A stretch of 64,000 nt of DNA. Source: Alphaproteobacteria bacterium (lineage in GTDB: Bacteria > Pseudomonadota > Alphaproteobacteria > Sphingomonadales > Sphingomonadaceae). The notes beneath the pieces are model-generated. The model ran no database searches, was not told the origin of the DNA, and saw only the letters and a list, made by a program, of their open reading frames with translations. Position numbers and translations under genes: made by a program. The stretch spans positions 1 to 64,000 of the forward strand of contig QBLU01000009.1 of NCBI GenBank assembly GCA_003241875.1. Reading direction: 5' to 3'. Shown here in pieces: positions 39,398 through 49,431 of the stretch; the first letter of the stretch is position 1, and each line of letters opens with the position of its first letter.

Positions 39398-40804
39398 ATG
39401 AGTCGCATCAACGACAAGATGGTGTCGGTCGTGCTGCGCTGGAGCACGCGGTTCCTGCCCTTTGCCGATGCGGCGAGCGACGACCTGCCGCTCGGCCGCC
39501 TGTTGCGCATGTCGCTGCTCCAGGTTTCGGTCGGCATGTCGCTGGTGCTGCTGGTCGGCACGCTGAACCGGGTGATGATCGTCGAGCTGAACGTCCCGGC
39601 CTCGCTGGTCGGCATCATGCTGGCGCTGCCGCTGCTGTTCGCGCCGTTCCGTGCCCTGATCGGCCACCGGTCCGACACCCATGTCTCGGCGCTGGGCTGG
39701 CGCCGGGTGCCCTTCATCTTCCGCGGAACGATGGTGCAGTTCGGCGGGCTGGCGCTGATGCCGTTCGCATTGCTGGTGCTCGCCGGCGCGCTGCAATCGG
39801 CCGACGCGCCGGTCTGGATCGGGCGGTTCGCGGCGGCGGTGGCGTTCCTCCTCGTCGGCGCCGGCATCCATATCACCCAGACCGTCGGGCTGGCACTGGC
39901 CACCGACCAGGCCCCCGAAGCATCCCAGCCGAACGTCGTCGGGCTGATGTATGTCATGCTGTTGCTGGGCATGATCGTCAGTGCGCTCGGCTTTGGCGCC
40001 GCGCTGGAGAATTTCACGCCGGGCCGGCTGATCCAGGTGATCTCGACCTCGGCCGTCCTGACCATCATCCTCAACATCATCGCCGTCTGGAAACAGGAGC
40101 CGCGGCGGCCCTCGCGGCTTTACCCGCCGCCGCCGCAGGTCAAGTTCCGCGACGCCTGGGACAGCTATGCCGCCGAGCCGCATGCCATCCGCCGCCTGTT
40201 CGCCATCGGCGTCGGCACGCTGGCCTTCAGCATGGAGGACATCCTGCTCGAACCCTATGGCGGCCAGGTGCTCGGCCTTGGCGTCGGCGACACCACCAAG
40301 CTGACCGCGACCTTTGCCGCCGGCGGCCTCATCGGCTTTGCGCTGGCGTCGCGGGTGCTCAGCCGCGGCTTCGATCCGTTCCGCATGGCGATGATCGCCG
40401 CCCTGCTCGGCATCCCGTCGTTCCTGCTGATCATCGCCGCGGCGCCGCAGCAGTCGGTGCCGGGCTTCGTGCTCGGCGTGTTGCTGATCGGCTTCAGCGC
40501 CGGCCTGTTCGGCCACGGCACGCTGACGGCGACGATGAACGCCGCGCCGCGCGACCGGGTCGGGCTGGCGCTCGGCACCTGGGGCGCCGTGCAGGCGACC
40601 GCTGCCGGCTTCGGCGCCGCGCTGGGCGGCATCATCCGAGACTCGCTGACGTCGGCGCCGGGGCATTATTCCTGGCCGTCGGCTGCAACCGGCTACCTTG
40701 CCGTCTATGCGCTGGAGATCGCGCTGCTGGCGGTGACGATCGTGGCGATGATGCCGATGCAGCGTCCGGGCCTGCGCGAACCGGCGCCGTCCCCGGCGGA
40801 ATAG
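39398..40804 (+). CDS. pucC: PucC/BCH-family MFS protein (light-harvesting complex assembly)
   Basis: PLGRLLRMSLLQVSVGMSLVLLVGTLNRVMIVELNVPASLVGIMLALPLLFAPFRALIGHRSD...GWRRVPFI; convergent with LH alpha/beta genes. Confidence 0.92.
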   Translation: MSRINDKMVSVVLRWSTRFLPFADAASDDLPLGRLLRMSLLQVSVGMSLVLLVGTLNRVMIVELNVPASLVGIMLALPLLFAPFRALIGHRSDTHVSALGWRRVPFIFRGTMVQFGGLALMPFALLVLAGALQSADAPVWIGRFAAAVAFLLVGAGIHITQTVGLALATDQAPEASQPNVVGLMYVMLLLGMIVSALGFGAALENFTPGRLIQVISTSAVLTIILNIIAVWKQEPRRPSRLYPPPPQVKFRDAWDSYAAEPHAIRRLFAIGVGTLAFSMEDILLEPYGGQVLGLGVGDTTKLTATFAAGGLIGFALASRVLSRGFDPFRMAMIAALLGIPSFLLIIAAAPQQSVPGFVLGVLLIGFSAGLFGHGTLTATMNAAPRDRVGLALGTWGAVQATAAGFGAALGGIIRDSLTSAPGHYSWPSAATGYLAVYALEIALLAVTIVAMMPMQRPGLREPAPSPAE

Positions 40805-40861
40805 CGCCGAGCGCGTCGAGCGCGATGGCGAAGGATAAGCGGCGACCTCATCGAGCAACAA

Positions 40862-40892
40862 AAAAGGCCGGGATCAGCGATCCCGGCCTTTT
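40862..40892. terminator. Bidirectional intrinsic terminator between pucC and pucA
   Basis: Perfect 14-bp stem aaaaggccgggatc-agc-gatcccggcctttt with A-tract and T-tract on either side. Confidence 0.9.
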
Positions 40893-40936
40893 CCGTTGCG
40901 ATGCCGCCGGAGTCGACTTCCGGCAGCTACAACATG

Positions 40937-41137
40937 TCAGTTCACGGCGACCTCGGTCGACGCCGGAGCGGCGGCGACGGCGGCGGGCTGTGCAGCCCCC
41001 TGCCAATAGCCGGCGAACCAGGTCGTGTTGGTCAGGATCGACGCATGGACCAGCAGTGCAACCACGGCGATCGCCAGGAAGAACAGCGGCAGGCCGACGT
41101 TAGGGCTGACATAGCACCAGATTTTGCCTTCATTCAT
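40937..41137 (-). CDS. pucA: LH2-type light-harvesting alpha polypeptide
   Basis: MNEGKIWCYVSPNVGLPLFFLAIAVVALLVHASILTNTTWFAGYWQG; His31, Tyr44 and Trp45 at canonical LH2 alpha positions. Confidence 0.92.
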   Translation of the reverse strand: MNEGKIWCYVSPNVGLPLFFLAIAVVALLVHASILTNTTWFAGYWQGAAQPAAVAAAPASTEVAVN

Positions 41138-41151
41138 GGTCTATACCCCTC

Positions 41152-41307
41152 TTACTTCAGCCAAGGCGTCAGCAGGAACGCCAGGATATGGGCGAACACT
41201 GCGATCGCCAGGAAGATGCGGCTGCCCCACATCAGTCCGGCCTGGATTTCGGTTGCTTCCTTGACGGTCAACCCGGTTGGGTAAACCCGTTCGTTATCGT
41301 CTGCCAT
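41152..41307 (-). CDS. pucB: LH2-type light-harvesting beta polypeptide (51 aa, absent from supplied ORF track)
   Basis: Translated by hand: MADDNERVYPTGLTVKEATEIQAGLMWGSRIFLAIAVFAHILAFLLTPWLK; 14 bp upstream of pucA. Confidence 0.93.
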   Translation of the reverse strand: MADDNERVYPTGLTVKEATEIQAGLMWGSRIFLAIAVFAHILAFLLTPWLK

Positions 41308-41465
41308 GGCATTCCCTTTCAGACACTTGCGACGTTAGCCGTGCAGCTGGTGTCTAGACCCCTCTGCATGACTGGAACGGAGCATCATCACGATGGCCCG
41401 CCCTGCGACACACGAGCATCAAGCGTCTTGGAGCCTACTCTGCCCCAGCGACTTTCCCGTGTAGG

Positions 41466-41483
41466 TGTCATTCTATCGTTACA
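41466..41483. promoter_or_regulatory. PpsR/CrtJ-type operator TGT-N12-ACA, site 1 (covers -10 of pucB promoter)
   Basis: TGTcattctatcgttACA, exact TGT-N12-ACA. Confidence 0.8.
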
Positions 41484-41497
41484 CTTCACTGTGTCAA
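41470..41497 (-). promoter_or_regulatory. Sigma70-like promoter for pucBA
   Basis: On minus strand TTGACA (41497-41492), 16-bp spacer, TAGAAT (41475-41470). Confidence 0.7.
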
Positions 41498-41509
41498 TCT
41501 GTCGCGACA
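41492..41509. promoter_or_regulatory. PpsR/CrtJ-type operator TGT-N12-ACA, site 2 (covers -35 of pucB promoter)
   Basis: TGTcaatctgtcgcgACA, exact TGT-N12-ACA; 8 bp from site 1. Confidence 0.8.
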
Positions 41510-41554
41510 CTTGCTGCAGTGCGATATTTTAAACCGACGGTGAGCCCTGCGAAA

Positions 41555-43183
41555 TCAGACCAGCCGGCTCTGCCGCACGGCGGCCGCGACAAAGCCCGCG
41601 AACAGTGGATGCGGGTCGAACGGCTTGGACTTGAGCTCGGGGTGAAACTGCACGCCGACGAACCACGGGTGATCGGGCCGCTCGACGATTTCGGGCAGCA
41701 GGCCGTCGGGCGACATGCCCGAAAAGATCAGGCCCGACGCTTCCAGCCGCTCGCGATAATGGACGTTGACCTCATAGCGATGGCGATGCCGCTCGCTGAC
41801 CGTCGGCGCACCATAGACGCTGGCGGCGACGCTGTTGCCGGCCAGCAACGCCTCATACGCCCCCAGGCGCATGGTGCCGCCCATGTTGCCGCCGGCCTGG
41901 CGGACCTGCAGCCCGTCGGCGCTCATCCATTCGGTGATCATGCCGACCACGGGTTCGTCGGTCGGGCCGAATTCCGTCGTGCCGGCGCCGCTGACGCCGG
42001 CCTGGTTCCGCGCCGCCTCGATGCAGGCCATCTGCATGCCGAGGCAGATGCCGAAGAACGGCACGTCGCGTTCGCGGGCAAAACGCACGCTGGCGATCTT
42101 GCCCTCAGACCCGCGCTCACCGAAACCGCCCGGCACCAGGATACCGTGCATCGGCTCCAGCCGCGCCGCGACATCGTCGTTCTCGAATTCCTCGGCGTCG
42201 AGCCAGCGGATGTTGACCTTCACCTGGTTGGCGATGCCGCCATGGACCAGTGCCTCGGTCAGCGATTTATAGGCGTCCTTCATGCCGGTGTATTTGCCGA
42301 CGACGCCGATGGTGACTTCGCCTTCGGGGTTGTGCAGCCGCGCCGAAATCTGCGACCAGCGCGTCAGGTCGGGCGCCGGCGCATCGGTGATGCCAAAGGC
42401 CAGCAGCACTTGGTCGTCCAGACCTTCCGCATGATATTGCAGCGGCACGTCGTAGATGCTGGCGGCGTCGAGCGCGGCGATCACGGCTTCCTTCTGCACA
42501 TTGCAGAACAGCGCGATCTTGGCGCGGTCGCTGTCGGGCAGCGGGTGTTCGGACCGGCACACCAGCACATGCGGCTGGATGCCGATGCCGCGCAATTCGG
42601 CAACGCTGTGCTGCGTCGGCTTGGTCTTCAATTCCCCCGCGGCGGCCAGGTAGGGCACCAGCGTGCAATGGATATAGACGGCGTTGGCGCGGCCGACATC
42701 GGCGCTCAACTGGCGGATTGCTTCGAGGAACGGCAGCGATTCGATGTCGCCGACGGTGCCGCCGATCTCGCACAGCACGAAATCGAGGCCATCGGTATCG
42801 GCGCGGGCGAAATGCTTGATCGCGTCGGTGACGTGCGGGATGACCTGGACGGTGCCGCCGAGGAAATCGCCACGGCGTTCCTTGGTGATGATGTCCTGAT
42901 AGACGCGCCCCGACGTGATATTGTCGGTCTGCCGCGACGGCACGCCGGTGAAGCGTTCATAGTGGCCGAGATCGAGATCGGTCTCCGCACCGTCGTCGGT
43001 CACATAGACTTCGCCGTGCTGGTACGGCGACATCGTTCCGGGATCGACGTTGAGATACGGATCGAACTTGCGGATGCGGACCGTATAGCCGCGCGCCTGG
43101 AGCAGCGCAGCCAGCGAGGCGGCCATCAGGCCCTTGCCAAGCGAAGAGACCACGCCGCCGGTGATGAAAATGAACCGGGTCAT
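41555..43183 (-). CDS. pyrG: CTP synthase
   Basis: [60 protein letters not shown]. Confidence 0.98.
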   Translation of the reverse strand: MTRFIFITGGVVSSLGKGLMAASLAALLQARGYTVRIRKFDPYLNVDPGTMSPYQHGEVYVTDDGAETDLDLGHYERFTGVPSRQTDNITSGRVYQDIITKERRGDFLGGTVQVIPHVTDAIKHFARADTDGLDFVLCEIGGTVGDIESLPFLEAIRQLSADVGRANAVYIHCTLVPYLAAAGELKTKPTQHSVAELRGIGIQPHVLVCRSEHPLPDSDRAKIALFCNVQKEAVIAALDAASIYDVPLQYHAEGLDDQVLLAFGITDAPAPDLTRWSQISARLHNPEGEVTIGVVGKYTGMKDAYKSLTEALVHGGIANQVKVNIRWLDAEEFENDDVAARLEPMHGILVPGGFGERGSEGKIASVRFARERDVPFFGICLGMQMACIEAARNQAGVSGAGTTEFGPTDEPVVGMITEWMSADGLQVRQAGGNMGGTMRLGAYEALLAGNSVAASVYGAPTVSERHRHRYEVNVHYRERLEASGLIFSGMSPDGLLPEIVERPDHPWFVGVQFHPELKSKPFDPHPLFAGFVAAAVRQSRLV

Positions 43184-43258
43184 GGGAGGAAAGCCCTAGC
43201 CCGGTTTTGGGCGAAGTGGCTAGGGGGTGCGCGATATTGCTTGTGGATAAGGGCCGCC

Positions 43259-44527
43259 TCAGTCCTCGATTTTGGAGTTCGTCCGGGTATCGGGCAGCAA
43301 TACCGCCGCGATCAGCGCCACGCTGCACAGCGCGGCGACATACCAGAAGAACCCGCTCTCATACCCCGCCGACTTGAACGCCAGCGCCAGATATTCGGCC
43401 GAGCCGCCGAACACCGCGACGCCGACACCATAGGGCAGCCCGACGCCGAGCGCGCGGATGTTGGCGGGGAACATCTCGGCCTTCACCACGCCCGAGATGG
43501 CGGTGTAGCAACTGAGCACCGTCAGTGCCGCCATGATGAGCACAAAGCCCTCCAGCCGCCCCGCGGCGCCGCCGATGGCGTGCATCGCCGGCACCGTCAG
43601 CAGCGTGCCACCGATACCGAAGGTGATCAGCAGCGGCCGCCGGCCGATCCGGTCCGACAGCGCGCCGACAACGGGCTGCAGCGCCGCATAGCCCAGCAGC
43701 GCCAGCGCCGAGACATTGGTGGCGTCGGGCTTGGTCCAGCCCGCCGACAGCACGAGATATTTCTGCATGTAGGTGGTGAAGGTGTAAAAGGCGGTGCTGC
43801 CACCGGCGGTCAGCGCCAGCACCGTCCATAGCGCCCGCGGATGCGCCAGCAGGCGCTTCATCAGGCCCTGCTGCTCCGCGGCGGTCACCGCCTTGAAGGC
43901 GTCGGTTTCGACCAGCGAGCGCCGCAGCCAGAACACCAGCACGGCACACAGCGCGCCGATCAGGAACGGCACTCGCCAGCCCCAGGCCATCAGCTCCGCC
44001 TCGGTCAGCTGCGCCTGCATGACGATCAACAGCCCGAGCGCCAGCAGCTGCCCGCCGACCAGCGTCACATATTGAAAACTGGCGAGAAACCCCCGGTGCC
44101 GGGCATCGGCGACTTCGGACATGAAGGTCGCCGAGGCGCCATATTCACCGCCCACGGACAGGCCCTGCACCAGCCGCGCCACCAGCAGCAGCACCGGCGC
44201 GAAGATGCCGACCTGGGCATAGGTCGGCGCGACGGCGATCAGCAGCGAGCCGGCACACATCATCGCCACCGACAGCGTCAATGCCGCCTTGCGCCCCTTG
44301 CGATCGGCATAGACACCGAGCAGCCAGCCGCCGATCGGCCGCATCAGGAAGCCGACGGCGAACACTGCCGCCGTGCTCAGCGCCTGCGCGAGGATATCGC
44401 CCTTGGGAAAGAAGGCCGGCGCGAAATACAGCGCGAACGCCGAATAGGCGTACCAGTCATACCATTCGACGAGATTGCCCGCCGCGCCGCCGAAAATCTG
44501 TCGCCCGCGCGACGGCCGGGCGACCAT
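43259..44527 (-). CDS. MFS transporter, metabolite:H+ symporter (MHS/KgtP-like) subfamily
   Basis: GNLVEWYDWYAYSAFALYFAPAFFP; GGWLLGVYADRKGRK; GLSVGGEYGASATFMSE. Confidence 0.9.
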   Translation of the reverse strand: MVARPSRGRQIFGGAAGNLVEWYDWYAYSAFALYFAPAFFPKGDILAQALSTAAVFAVGFLMRPIGGWLLGVYADRKGRKAALTLSVAMMCAGSLLIAVAPTYAQVGIFAPVLLLVARLVQGLSVGGEYGASATFMSEVADARHRGFLASFQYVTLVGGQLLALGLLIVMQAQLTEAELMAWGWRVPFLIGALCAVLVFWLRRSLVETDAFKAVTAAEQQGLMKRLLAHPRALWTVLALTAGGSTAFYTFTTYMQKYLVLSAGWTKPDATNVSALALLGYAALQPVVGALSDRIGRRPLLITFGIGGTLLTVPAMHAIGGAAGRLEGFVLIMAALTVLSCYTAISGVVKAEMFPANIRALGVGLPYGVGVAVFGGSAEYLALAFKSAGYESGFFWYVAALCSVALIAAVLLPDTRTNSKIED

Positions 44528-44530
44528 CGA

Positions 44531-44965
44531 TCAGCGAGCGAGCGGCACGCCGGTATCGGCGGGGGCAGTGGTGGGGGCAGTCGTTGGCGCCGTCGTCGGA
44601 GCCGGCGCAGTCTCCAGCCCCGTCGGCGGCGCCCCGGGAAGCCCGGGCAGCGGTGCCGCCGGCGCGGTCGCCGGGTTCTGGACCGGCACCGCCGGCGCGC
44701 TGCTGGTGGCCAGGCTGGTGTCAATGCTCCGGGGCTTGTTGGTCCCCGCGGCGAGCACGGCGAGGACGATCGACGACACGATGAACAGCGTCGCCAGCAC
44801 CGTCGTCGACCGCGTCAGCAGGTTGGCCGCGCCGCGCGCCGTCATCAGCCCGCCACCGGTGCCGCCACCGATGCCGAGGCCGCCGCCTTCGGACCGCTGC
44901 AGCAGGATGACGCCGACCAGCGCGAGCGCGATAAGCGTGTGGACGACGAGCAGGAAGGTGATCAC
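44531..44965 (-). CDS. secG: Preprotein translocase subunit SecG
   Basis: VITFLLVVHTLIALALVGVILLQRSEGGGLGIGGGTGGGLMTARGAANLLTRSTTVLATLFI; GTG start at 44965; low-complexity TAPT tail. Confidence 0.93.
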   Translation of the reverse strand: MITFLLVVHTLIALALVGVILLQRSEGGGLGIGGGTGGGLMTARGAANLLTRSTTVLATLFIVSSIVLAVLAAGTNKPRSIDTSLATSSAPAVPVQNPATAPAAPLPGLPGAPPTGLETAPAPTTAPTTAPTTAPADTGVPLAR

Positions 44966-45060
44966 GGAGACGGAACTTTCACGCAGTGTTGGCGGCGATG
45001 TAGCGATGCGGCGCCGGAAGAGCAACCTGCTCCCCCGTGGATCCGCAAGCCGATGGCGCG

Positions 45061-45780
45061 CTATGCCGCCGCCGCAATCGCCAGGAAACTTGCCGCCGTC
45101 AGGCTGGCGCCGCCGACCAGCGCACCGCCGACATTGGCCTGCCCGAGCAGCAGCGCCGCGTTCTCGGGCTTGACCGAGCCGCCATAGAGGATGCGAACGC
45201 CGCGGCCGTTGATGCCATAGCGGTCCTGTAGCTGCCCGCGGATGAAGCCGTGGATCGCGGCGACGTCCTCGGGCGTCGGCGTCCGCCCGGTGCCGATCGC
45301 CCATACCGGTTCATAGGCGACGACGAGGCCATCGAGACTGTCGGGCAACGAGCCGGCGAGCTGCGCGCCGACGACGGCTTCGGCCGTGCCGGCATCGCGC
45401 TGCGCCTCGGTCTCCCCGACGCAGACGATGACCTGCAGGCCCGCCGCCTGGCCCGCCAGGGCCTTGGCGCGAACATCGGCATCGGTCTCGTGCATGTCCG
45501 CCCGCCGCTCGCTGTGGCCGACGATGACGAAACCGGCGCCGAGATCGGCGAGCATCGCCGCCGAAACACAGCCGGTATGCGCCCCCGATTGCTTGGCGTG
45601 GCAATCCTGGCCGCCGATCAGCACCGCCTCCGCTGCCACGATCACCGCGCGATCGATCAGCGTGAACGGCGGCGCCACCCACAGGTCGGCCCGGCCGCTG
45701 CCAGCGATCGCGGCGATTTCCGCCACGGAGTCGCCAAGGCCATTCATCTTCCAGTTCCCGACGATCAACGATCCTGCCAC
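45061..45780 (-). CDS. tpiA: Triosephosphate isomerase
   Basis: [40 protein letters not shown]. Start assigned to GTG at 45780. Confidence 0.96.
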   Translation of the reverse strand: MAGSLIVGNWKMNGLGDSVAEIAAIAGSGRADLWVAPPFTLIDRAVIVAAEAVLIGGQDCHAKQSGAHTGCVSAAMLADLGAGFVIVGHSERRADMHETDADVRAKALAGQAAGLQVIVCVGETEAQRDAGTAEAVVGAQLAGSLPDSLDGLVVAYEPVWAIGTGRTPTPEDVAAIHGFIRGQLQDRYGINGRGVRILYGGSVKPENAALLLGQANVGGALVGGASLTAASFLAIAAAA

Positions 45781-45886
45781 GATAGTTCCTTCGGCCGTAC
45801 AACGGCCCGCCTTGTGGCAAGCCCCGGCCGCCGTTACAACCGCGCGCTTTCCCGCTCCCATCGTCTTTTCGTACCGGACATTCCCA

Positions 45887-47785
45887 ATGATCACCTTCAT
45901 TCGTCGCTGGTTGACGAGCTGGCCCGTGCTGGTGCTGCTGGCGCTGGTCCTTGTCGCCTTTGCCGTGACCGGTGTCGGCGATCCGTTCGGCGGCGGCGCC
46001 CCGCAGGGCTCGGTGGCGCAGGTCGGCAAGCAGACGATCACCGAGGCGCAGCTGCTGAAGGCCTTTGACCGCGTGGTGCAGAACGCCCGCGCCCAGAACC
46101 CTGCGGTCAACCAGCTGCAGCTCGCCAAGGAAGGCGCCGTGCCCGCCGTCGCCGAACAGCTGATCGGCCAGACCGCGATCGAGGAGCTGGGCCGCACCAT
46201 GGGCCTGGTCGCGTCGGAACGCGCCATCGGCGGCGTCATCGGCGCCATCCCGGCCTTCCAGCAGGGCGGCAAGTTCGATGAACCGACCTATCGCCGCCTG
46301 CTGCAGGAAAACGGCCTGTCGGAAAAGGAACTGCACGACACCGTCGCCGGCGACATCGTCCGTCGCCAGCTGCTCACCCCGGTGATGGCGGCGCTCGGCG
46401 TGCCCGCCGGCATGGCGCAGCCCTATGCGCGCCTGCTCGTCGACCTCCATGTCGGCGCTGCTGCCCTGGTGCCGCTGGGCACCCTGGTGCCGGCAACCGA
46501 TGCCGAGATCGGCGCCTATTATGCCGTCAGCAAGGCCCGCTTCACGCTGCCGGAGCGCCGCGCCTTTCGCTATGCCTTTATCGACCGCGCCGCGCTCGCC
46601 GCCGGCGTGACCGTGAGCGACGCCGAAATCGCCGCCGCCTTTGCCAAGGAACCCGCCAAATACGGTGCCGCCGCGACCCGCAAGCTGCAGCAGGTCGTCG
46701 TTCCCGACGAAGCCAAGGCCCGCGCCATCGCCGCCGCCGCGGCCACCGAAGGCTTCCCGGGCGCCGCCCAGCGCCTCGCCGGCTTTGGCGTCGACGACAT
46801 CACGCTCGGCGAACAGAGCCAGGCTGCGTTCGGCAAGGCCACCAGCCCGGCGGTTGCCGCGGCGGCCTTTGCCCTGCCCGTCGGTGGCGTGACTCAGCCG
46901 CTGAAGACGGCGTTCGGCTGGCATGTGGTCCGCGTCGAGGCGACCGGCAGCGCCGGCAAGACCCTCGCCGAGGCCCGGCCGGCGATCGAGGCCGACCTGC
47001 GCCAGCGCGCTGCCGACACGGTGGTCGCCACGCTGGTCAACGGCATCGAGGATGGCGTCGAAGCCGGCAAGAGCTTCGCCGACCTCGCCAAGGAAAAGGG
47101 CCTGACGATCGTCAACCAAGGCGCCGTCACCCGCGAAGGCGCCACACCGGGATCGGCGGTGCCGCCGACGCCCGACATCGCCACGCTGGCCGGCCGCGCC
47201 TTCCGCCATGAACCCGGCGACGGCGCCGCCGTCGAGGATATCGGCGAACAGCGCCTCGTCGTCATCGAAACCATGCAGGTGCTGCCCTCGGCGCCGCAGC
47301 CGCTGGCCGAGGTGCGGGCCATCGCCGCCGCGGCCGCCACCCAGGACAAGGCGCTGAAGGCGGCGCGCGCCCGCGCCGATGCCGTCGTCGCCCAGACCCG
47401 CAAGACCGGCGATTTCGCCGCCGCCGTCGCCGCCGCCGGGCTGGCACCGCCCCAGACGCTGCGCGGCCGCCGGCTCGACGTCACCGGCCAGCAGCAGGTG
47501 CCGCCGGTCATCCAGGCGTTCCTGTCGACCCCGGTCAAGACCGTGCAGGTGCTGCCCGGCAACCAGGGCTGGGTGCTGATCCATGTCGACAGCATCACCC
47601 CGGGCGACGTCAACGCCGTGCCGCAGCTGCTCGATGCCAGCCGCCGCGAGCTGGCCAGCCAGCTGCCGGCGGAATTCAGCCAGGCCTTTGCCGCCGCTGC
47701 CGCCAAATCGCTGGGCACCAGCCGCAACGACGCCACCATCGCCGCCATCACCCGCCGCCTTTCCGGTCTCGACAGCGCGCAATAA
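45887..47785 (+). CDS. ppiD: PpiD-like SurA_N/peptidylprolyl isomerase
   Basis: N-terminal TM anchor; AFRYAFID; two parvulin-like segments ([17 protein letters not shown]). Confidence 0.85.
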   Translation: MITFIRRWLTSWPVLVLLALVLVAFAVTGVGDPFGGGAPQGSVAQVGKQTITEAQLLKAFDRVVQNARAQNPAVNQLQLAKEGAVPAVAEQLIGQTAIEELGRTMGLVASERAIGGVIGAIPAFQQGGKFDEPTYRRLLQENGLSEKELHDTVAGDIVRRQLLTPVMAALGVPAGMAQPYARLLVDLHVGAAALVPLGTLVPATDAEIGAYYAVSKARFTLPERRAFRYAFIDRAALAAGVTVSDAEIAAAFAKEPAKYGAAATRKLQQVVVPDEAKARAIAAAAATEGFPGAAQRLAGFGVDDITLGEQSQAAFGKATSPAVAAAAFALPVGGVTQPLKTAFGWHVVRVEATGSAGKTLAEARPAIEADLRQRAADTVVATLVNGIEDGVEAGKSFADLAKEKGLTIVNQGAVTREGATPGSAVPPTPDIATLAGRAFRHEPGDGAAVEDIGEQRLVVIETMQVLPSAPQPLAEVRAIAAAAATQDKALKAARARADAVVAQTRKTGDFAAAVAAAGLAPPQTLRGRRLDVTGQQQVPPVIQAFLSTPVKTVQVLPGNQGWVLIHVDSITPGDVNAVPQLLDASRRELASQLPAEFSQAFAAAAAKSLGTSRNDATIAAITRRLSGLDSAQ

Positions 47786-49302
47786 TGGCGGAGTTCGGCG
47801 CGATCCTGCCCAGTCGCGAAACCTTTGCCGCGGCGCTGGCGCAGGGCCGGGCGCAGCTGGTGTGGACCCGCATCGTCGCCGACACCGAAACGCCGGTGTC
47901 GGCGATGCTGAAGCTCGGTGCCGCCGAAAGCGGTGCCTATCTGCTCGAATCGGTCGAGGGCGGCCAGGTTCGCGGCCGCTATTCGCTGCTCGGGCTCGAT
48001 CCCGACCTGGTCTGGCGGGCGATCGGCGACACGTCGGAGATCAACCGCGACTGGCGCCGCGATCGCGAGGCCTTTGTCCCCGTCCCCGGCGGCGCGCTGG
48101 CGGCGCTGCGGGCGTTGGTCGCGGAGGCCCGCGCCGATGTTCCCGCCGGACTGCCGTCGGCGCTGGCCAGCCTTGTCGGCTATATCGGCTATGAATCGGT
48201 GCGGCTGGTCGAACCGAGCGTACCCGCCAATTCGCCGTCGCCGCTCGGCCTGCCCGACATGGTGTTCGTTCGCCCGACGTTGATCCTGGTGTTCGACCGG
48301 CTGAAGGACGAATTGTTTCTGGTTGCCCCGGTGTTCGCCGATGCGCCCGATGCCTATGACGCCGCCGTCGATCGCATCGAGATCGCCCAGGCCCGGCTCG
48401 CTCAGGCGCTTCCGCTGCGCAAGGTCGCCACCGGCGCCCTGCCCGGCGGCCAGCCGGTGCCGCTCGTCGGCGCCGCGCGCTATGCCGATATGGTCGCCCG
48501 CGCCAAGGACTATATCCTCGCCGGCGACATCTTCCAGGTCGTGCTGGCCCAGCGCTTCAGCGTCGATTTCCCGTTGCCGCCGTTCGATCTCTACCGCGCG
48601 TTGCGGCGCATCAACCCGTCGCCGTTCCTGTATTTCCTCGATCTGCCGGGCTTTGCGCTGGTCGGCTCCAGCCCCGAAATCCTGGTCCGCGTGCGCGACG
48701 GCGATGTCACCATCCGGCCGATCGCCGGCACCCGGCCGCGGGGCCGCGACGCCGTTGAGGATGCCGAGAACCGCGCCAGCCTGCTCGCCGACGCCAAGGA
48801 ACAGGCCGAGCACTTGATGCTGCTCGATCTCGGCCGCCACGATACCGGCCGCGTGTCGCTGCCCGGGACAGTCACCGTCACCGATCGCGCCGGCGTCGAA
48901 TTCTACAGCCATGTCATGCACATCGTGTCGAACGTCCGCGGCCGCCTGGCCCCCGGACACGACGCCATCGATGCCTTGCTGGCGGGCTTTCCGGCCGGCA
49001 CTGTCAGCGGCGCCCCCAAGGTCCGCGCCATGCAGGTCATCGCCGAACTGGAGCCCGAAGCCCGCGGCGCGTATGCCGGCGGCGTCGGCTATTTCAGCCC
49101 GGATGGCGCGATGGATTCGTGCATCGTGCTGCGGACGGCGGTGGTCAAGGACGGCGTCATGCACGTCCAGGCCGGCGCCGGCATCGTTGCCGATTCGATT
49201 GCCGAATACGAACAGCGGGAATGCGAAGCCAAGGCCGGCGCGCTGATCGCAGCAGCAGGCGAGGCGCTGAAGGCCGCCGGCGCGGCCGGGTTCGGGCAGT
49301 AG
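47785..49302 (+). CDS. trpE: Anthranilate synthase component I
   Basis: GDIFQVVLAQRFS; NPSPFLYFLDL; IAGTRPRG; GTVSGAPKVRAMQVIAELEPEARGAYAGGVGYF. Confidence 0.97.
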   Translation: MAEFGAILPSRETFAAALAQGRAQLVWTRIVADTETPVSAMLKLGAAESGAYLLESVEGGQVRGRYSLLGLDPDLVWRAIGDTSEINRDWRRDREAFVPVPGGALAALRALVAEARADVPAGLPSALASLVGYIGYESVRLVEPSVPANSPSPLGLPDMVFVRPTLILVFDRLKDELFLVAPVFADAPDAYDAAVDRIEIAQARLAQALPLRKVATGALPGGQPVPLVGAARYADMVARAKDYILAGDIFQVVLAQRFSVDFPLPPFDLYRALRRINPSPFLYFLDLPGFALVGSSPEILVRVRDGDVTIRPIAGTRPRGRDAVEDAENRASLLADAKEQAEHLMLLDLGRHDTGRVSLPGTVTVTDRAGVEFYSHVMHIVSNVRGRLAPGHDAIDALLAGFPAGTVSGAPKVRAMQVIAELEPEARGAYAGGVGYFSPDGAMDSCIVLRTAVVKDGVMHVQAGAGIVADSIAEYEQRECEAKAGALIAAAGEALKAAGAAGFGQ

Positions 49303-49431
49303 AACCGACGGTAGACCTTACACTTCGCGAGACAGCGAATTTCAAAAGCGCCCGATTACAGTACGTTACCGAAACGGCCCGATAATTGCATGGATAGTGC
49401 CAACAGAAGCATTTGCTTCAGGGGCCTCAAG

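Noticed and set aside
41465-43831. 788-aa plus-strand ORF
   Set aside because: Antisense to pyrG, with an unmistakable CTP synthase on the other strand; also spans the pucBA operator region.
44540-44610. Repeated TAPT-coding stretch in the secG tail
   Set aside because: Short in-frame Ala/Pro/Thr low complexity at the SecG C-terminus, common in alphaproteobacteria.
45311-49164. 823-aa and 756-aa minus-strand ORFs
   Set aside because: Antisense to ppiD and trpE; Gly/Arg/Asp-rich shadow frames.
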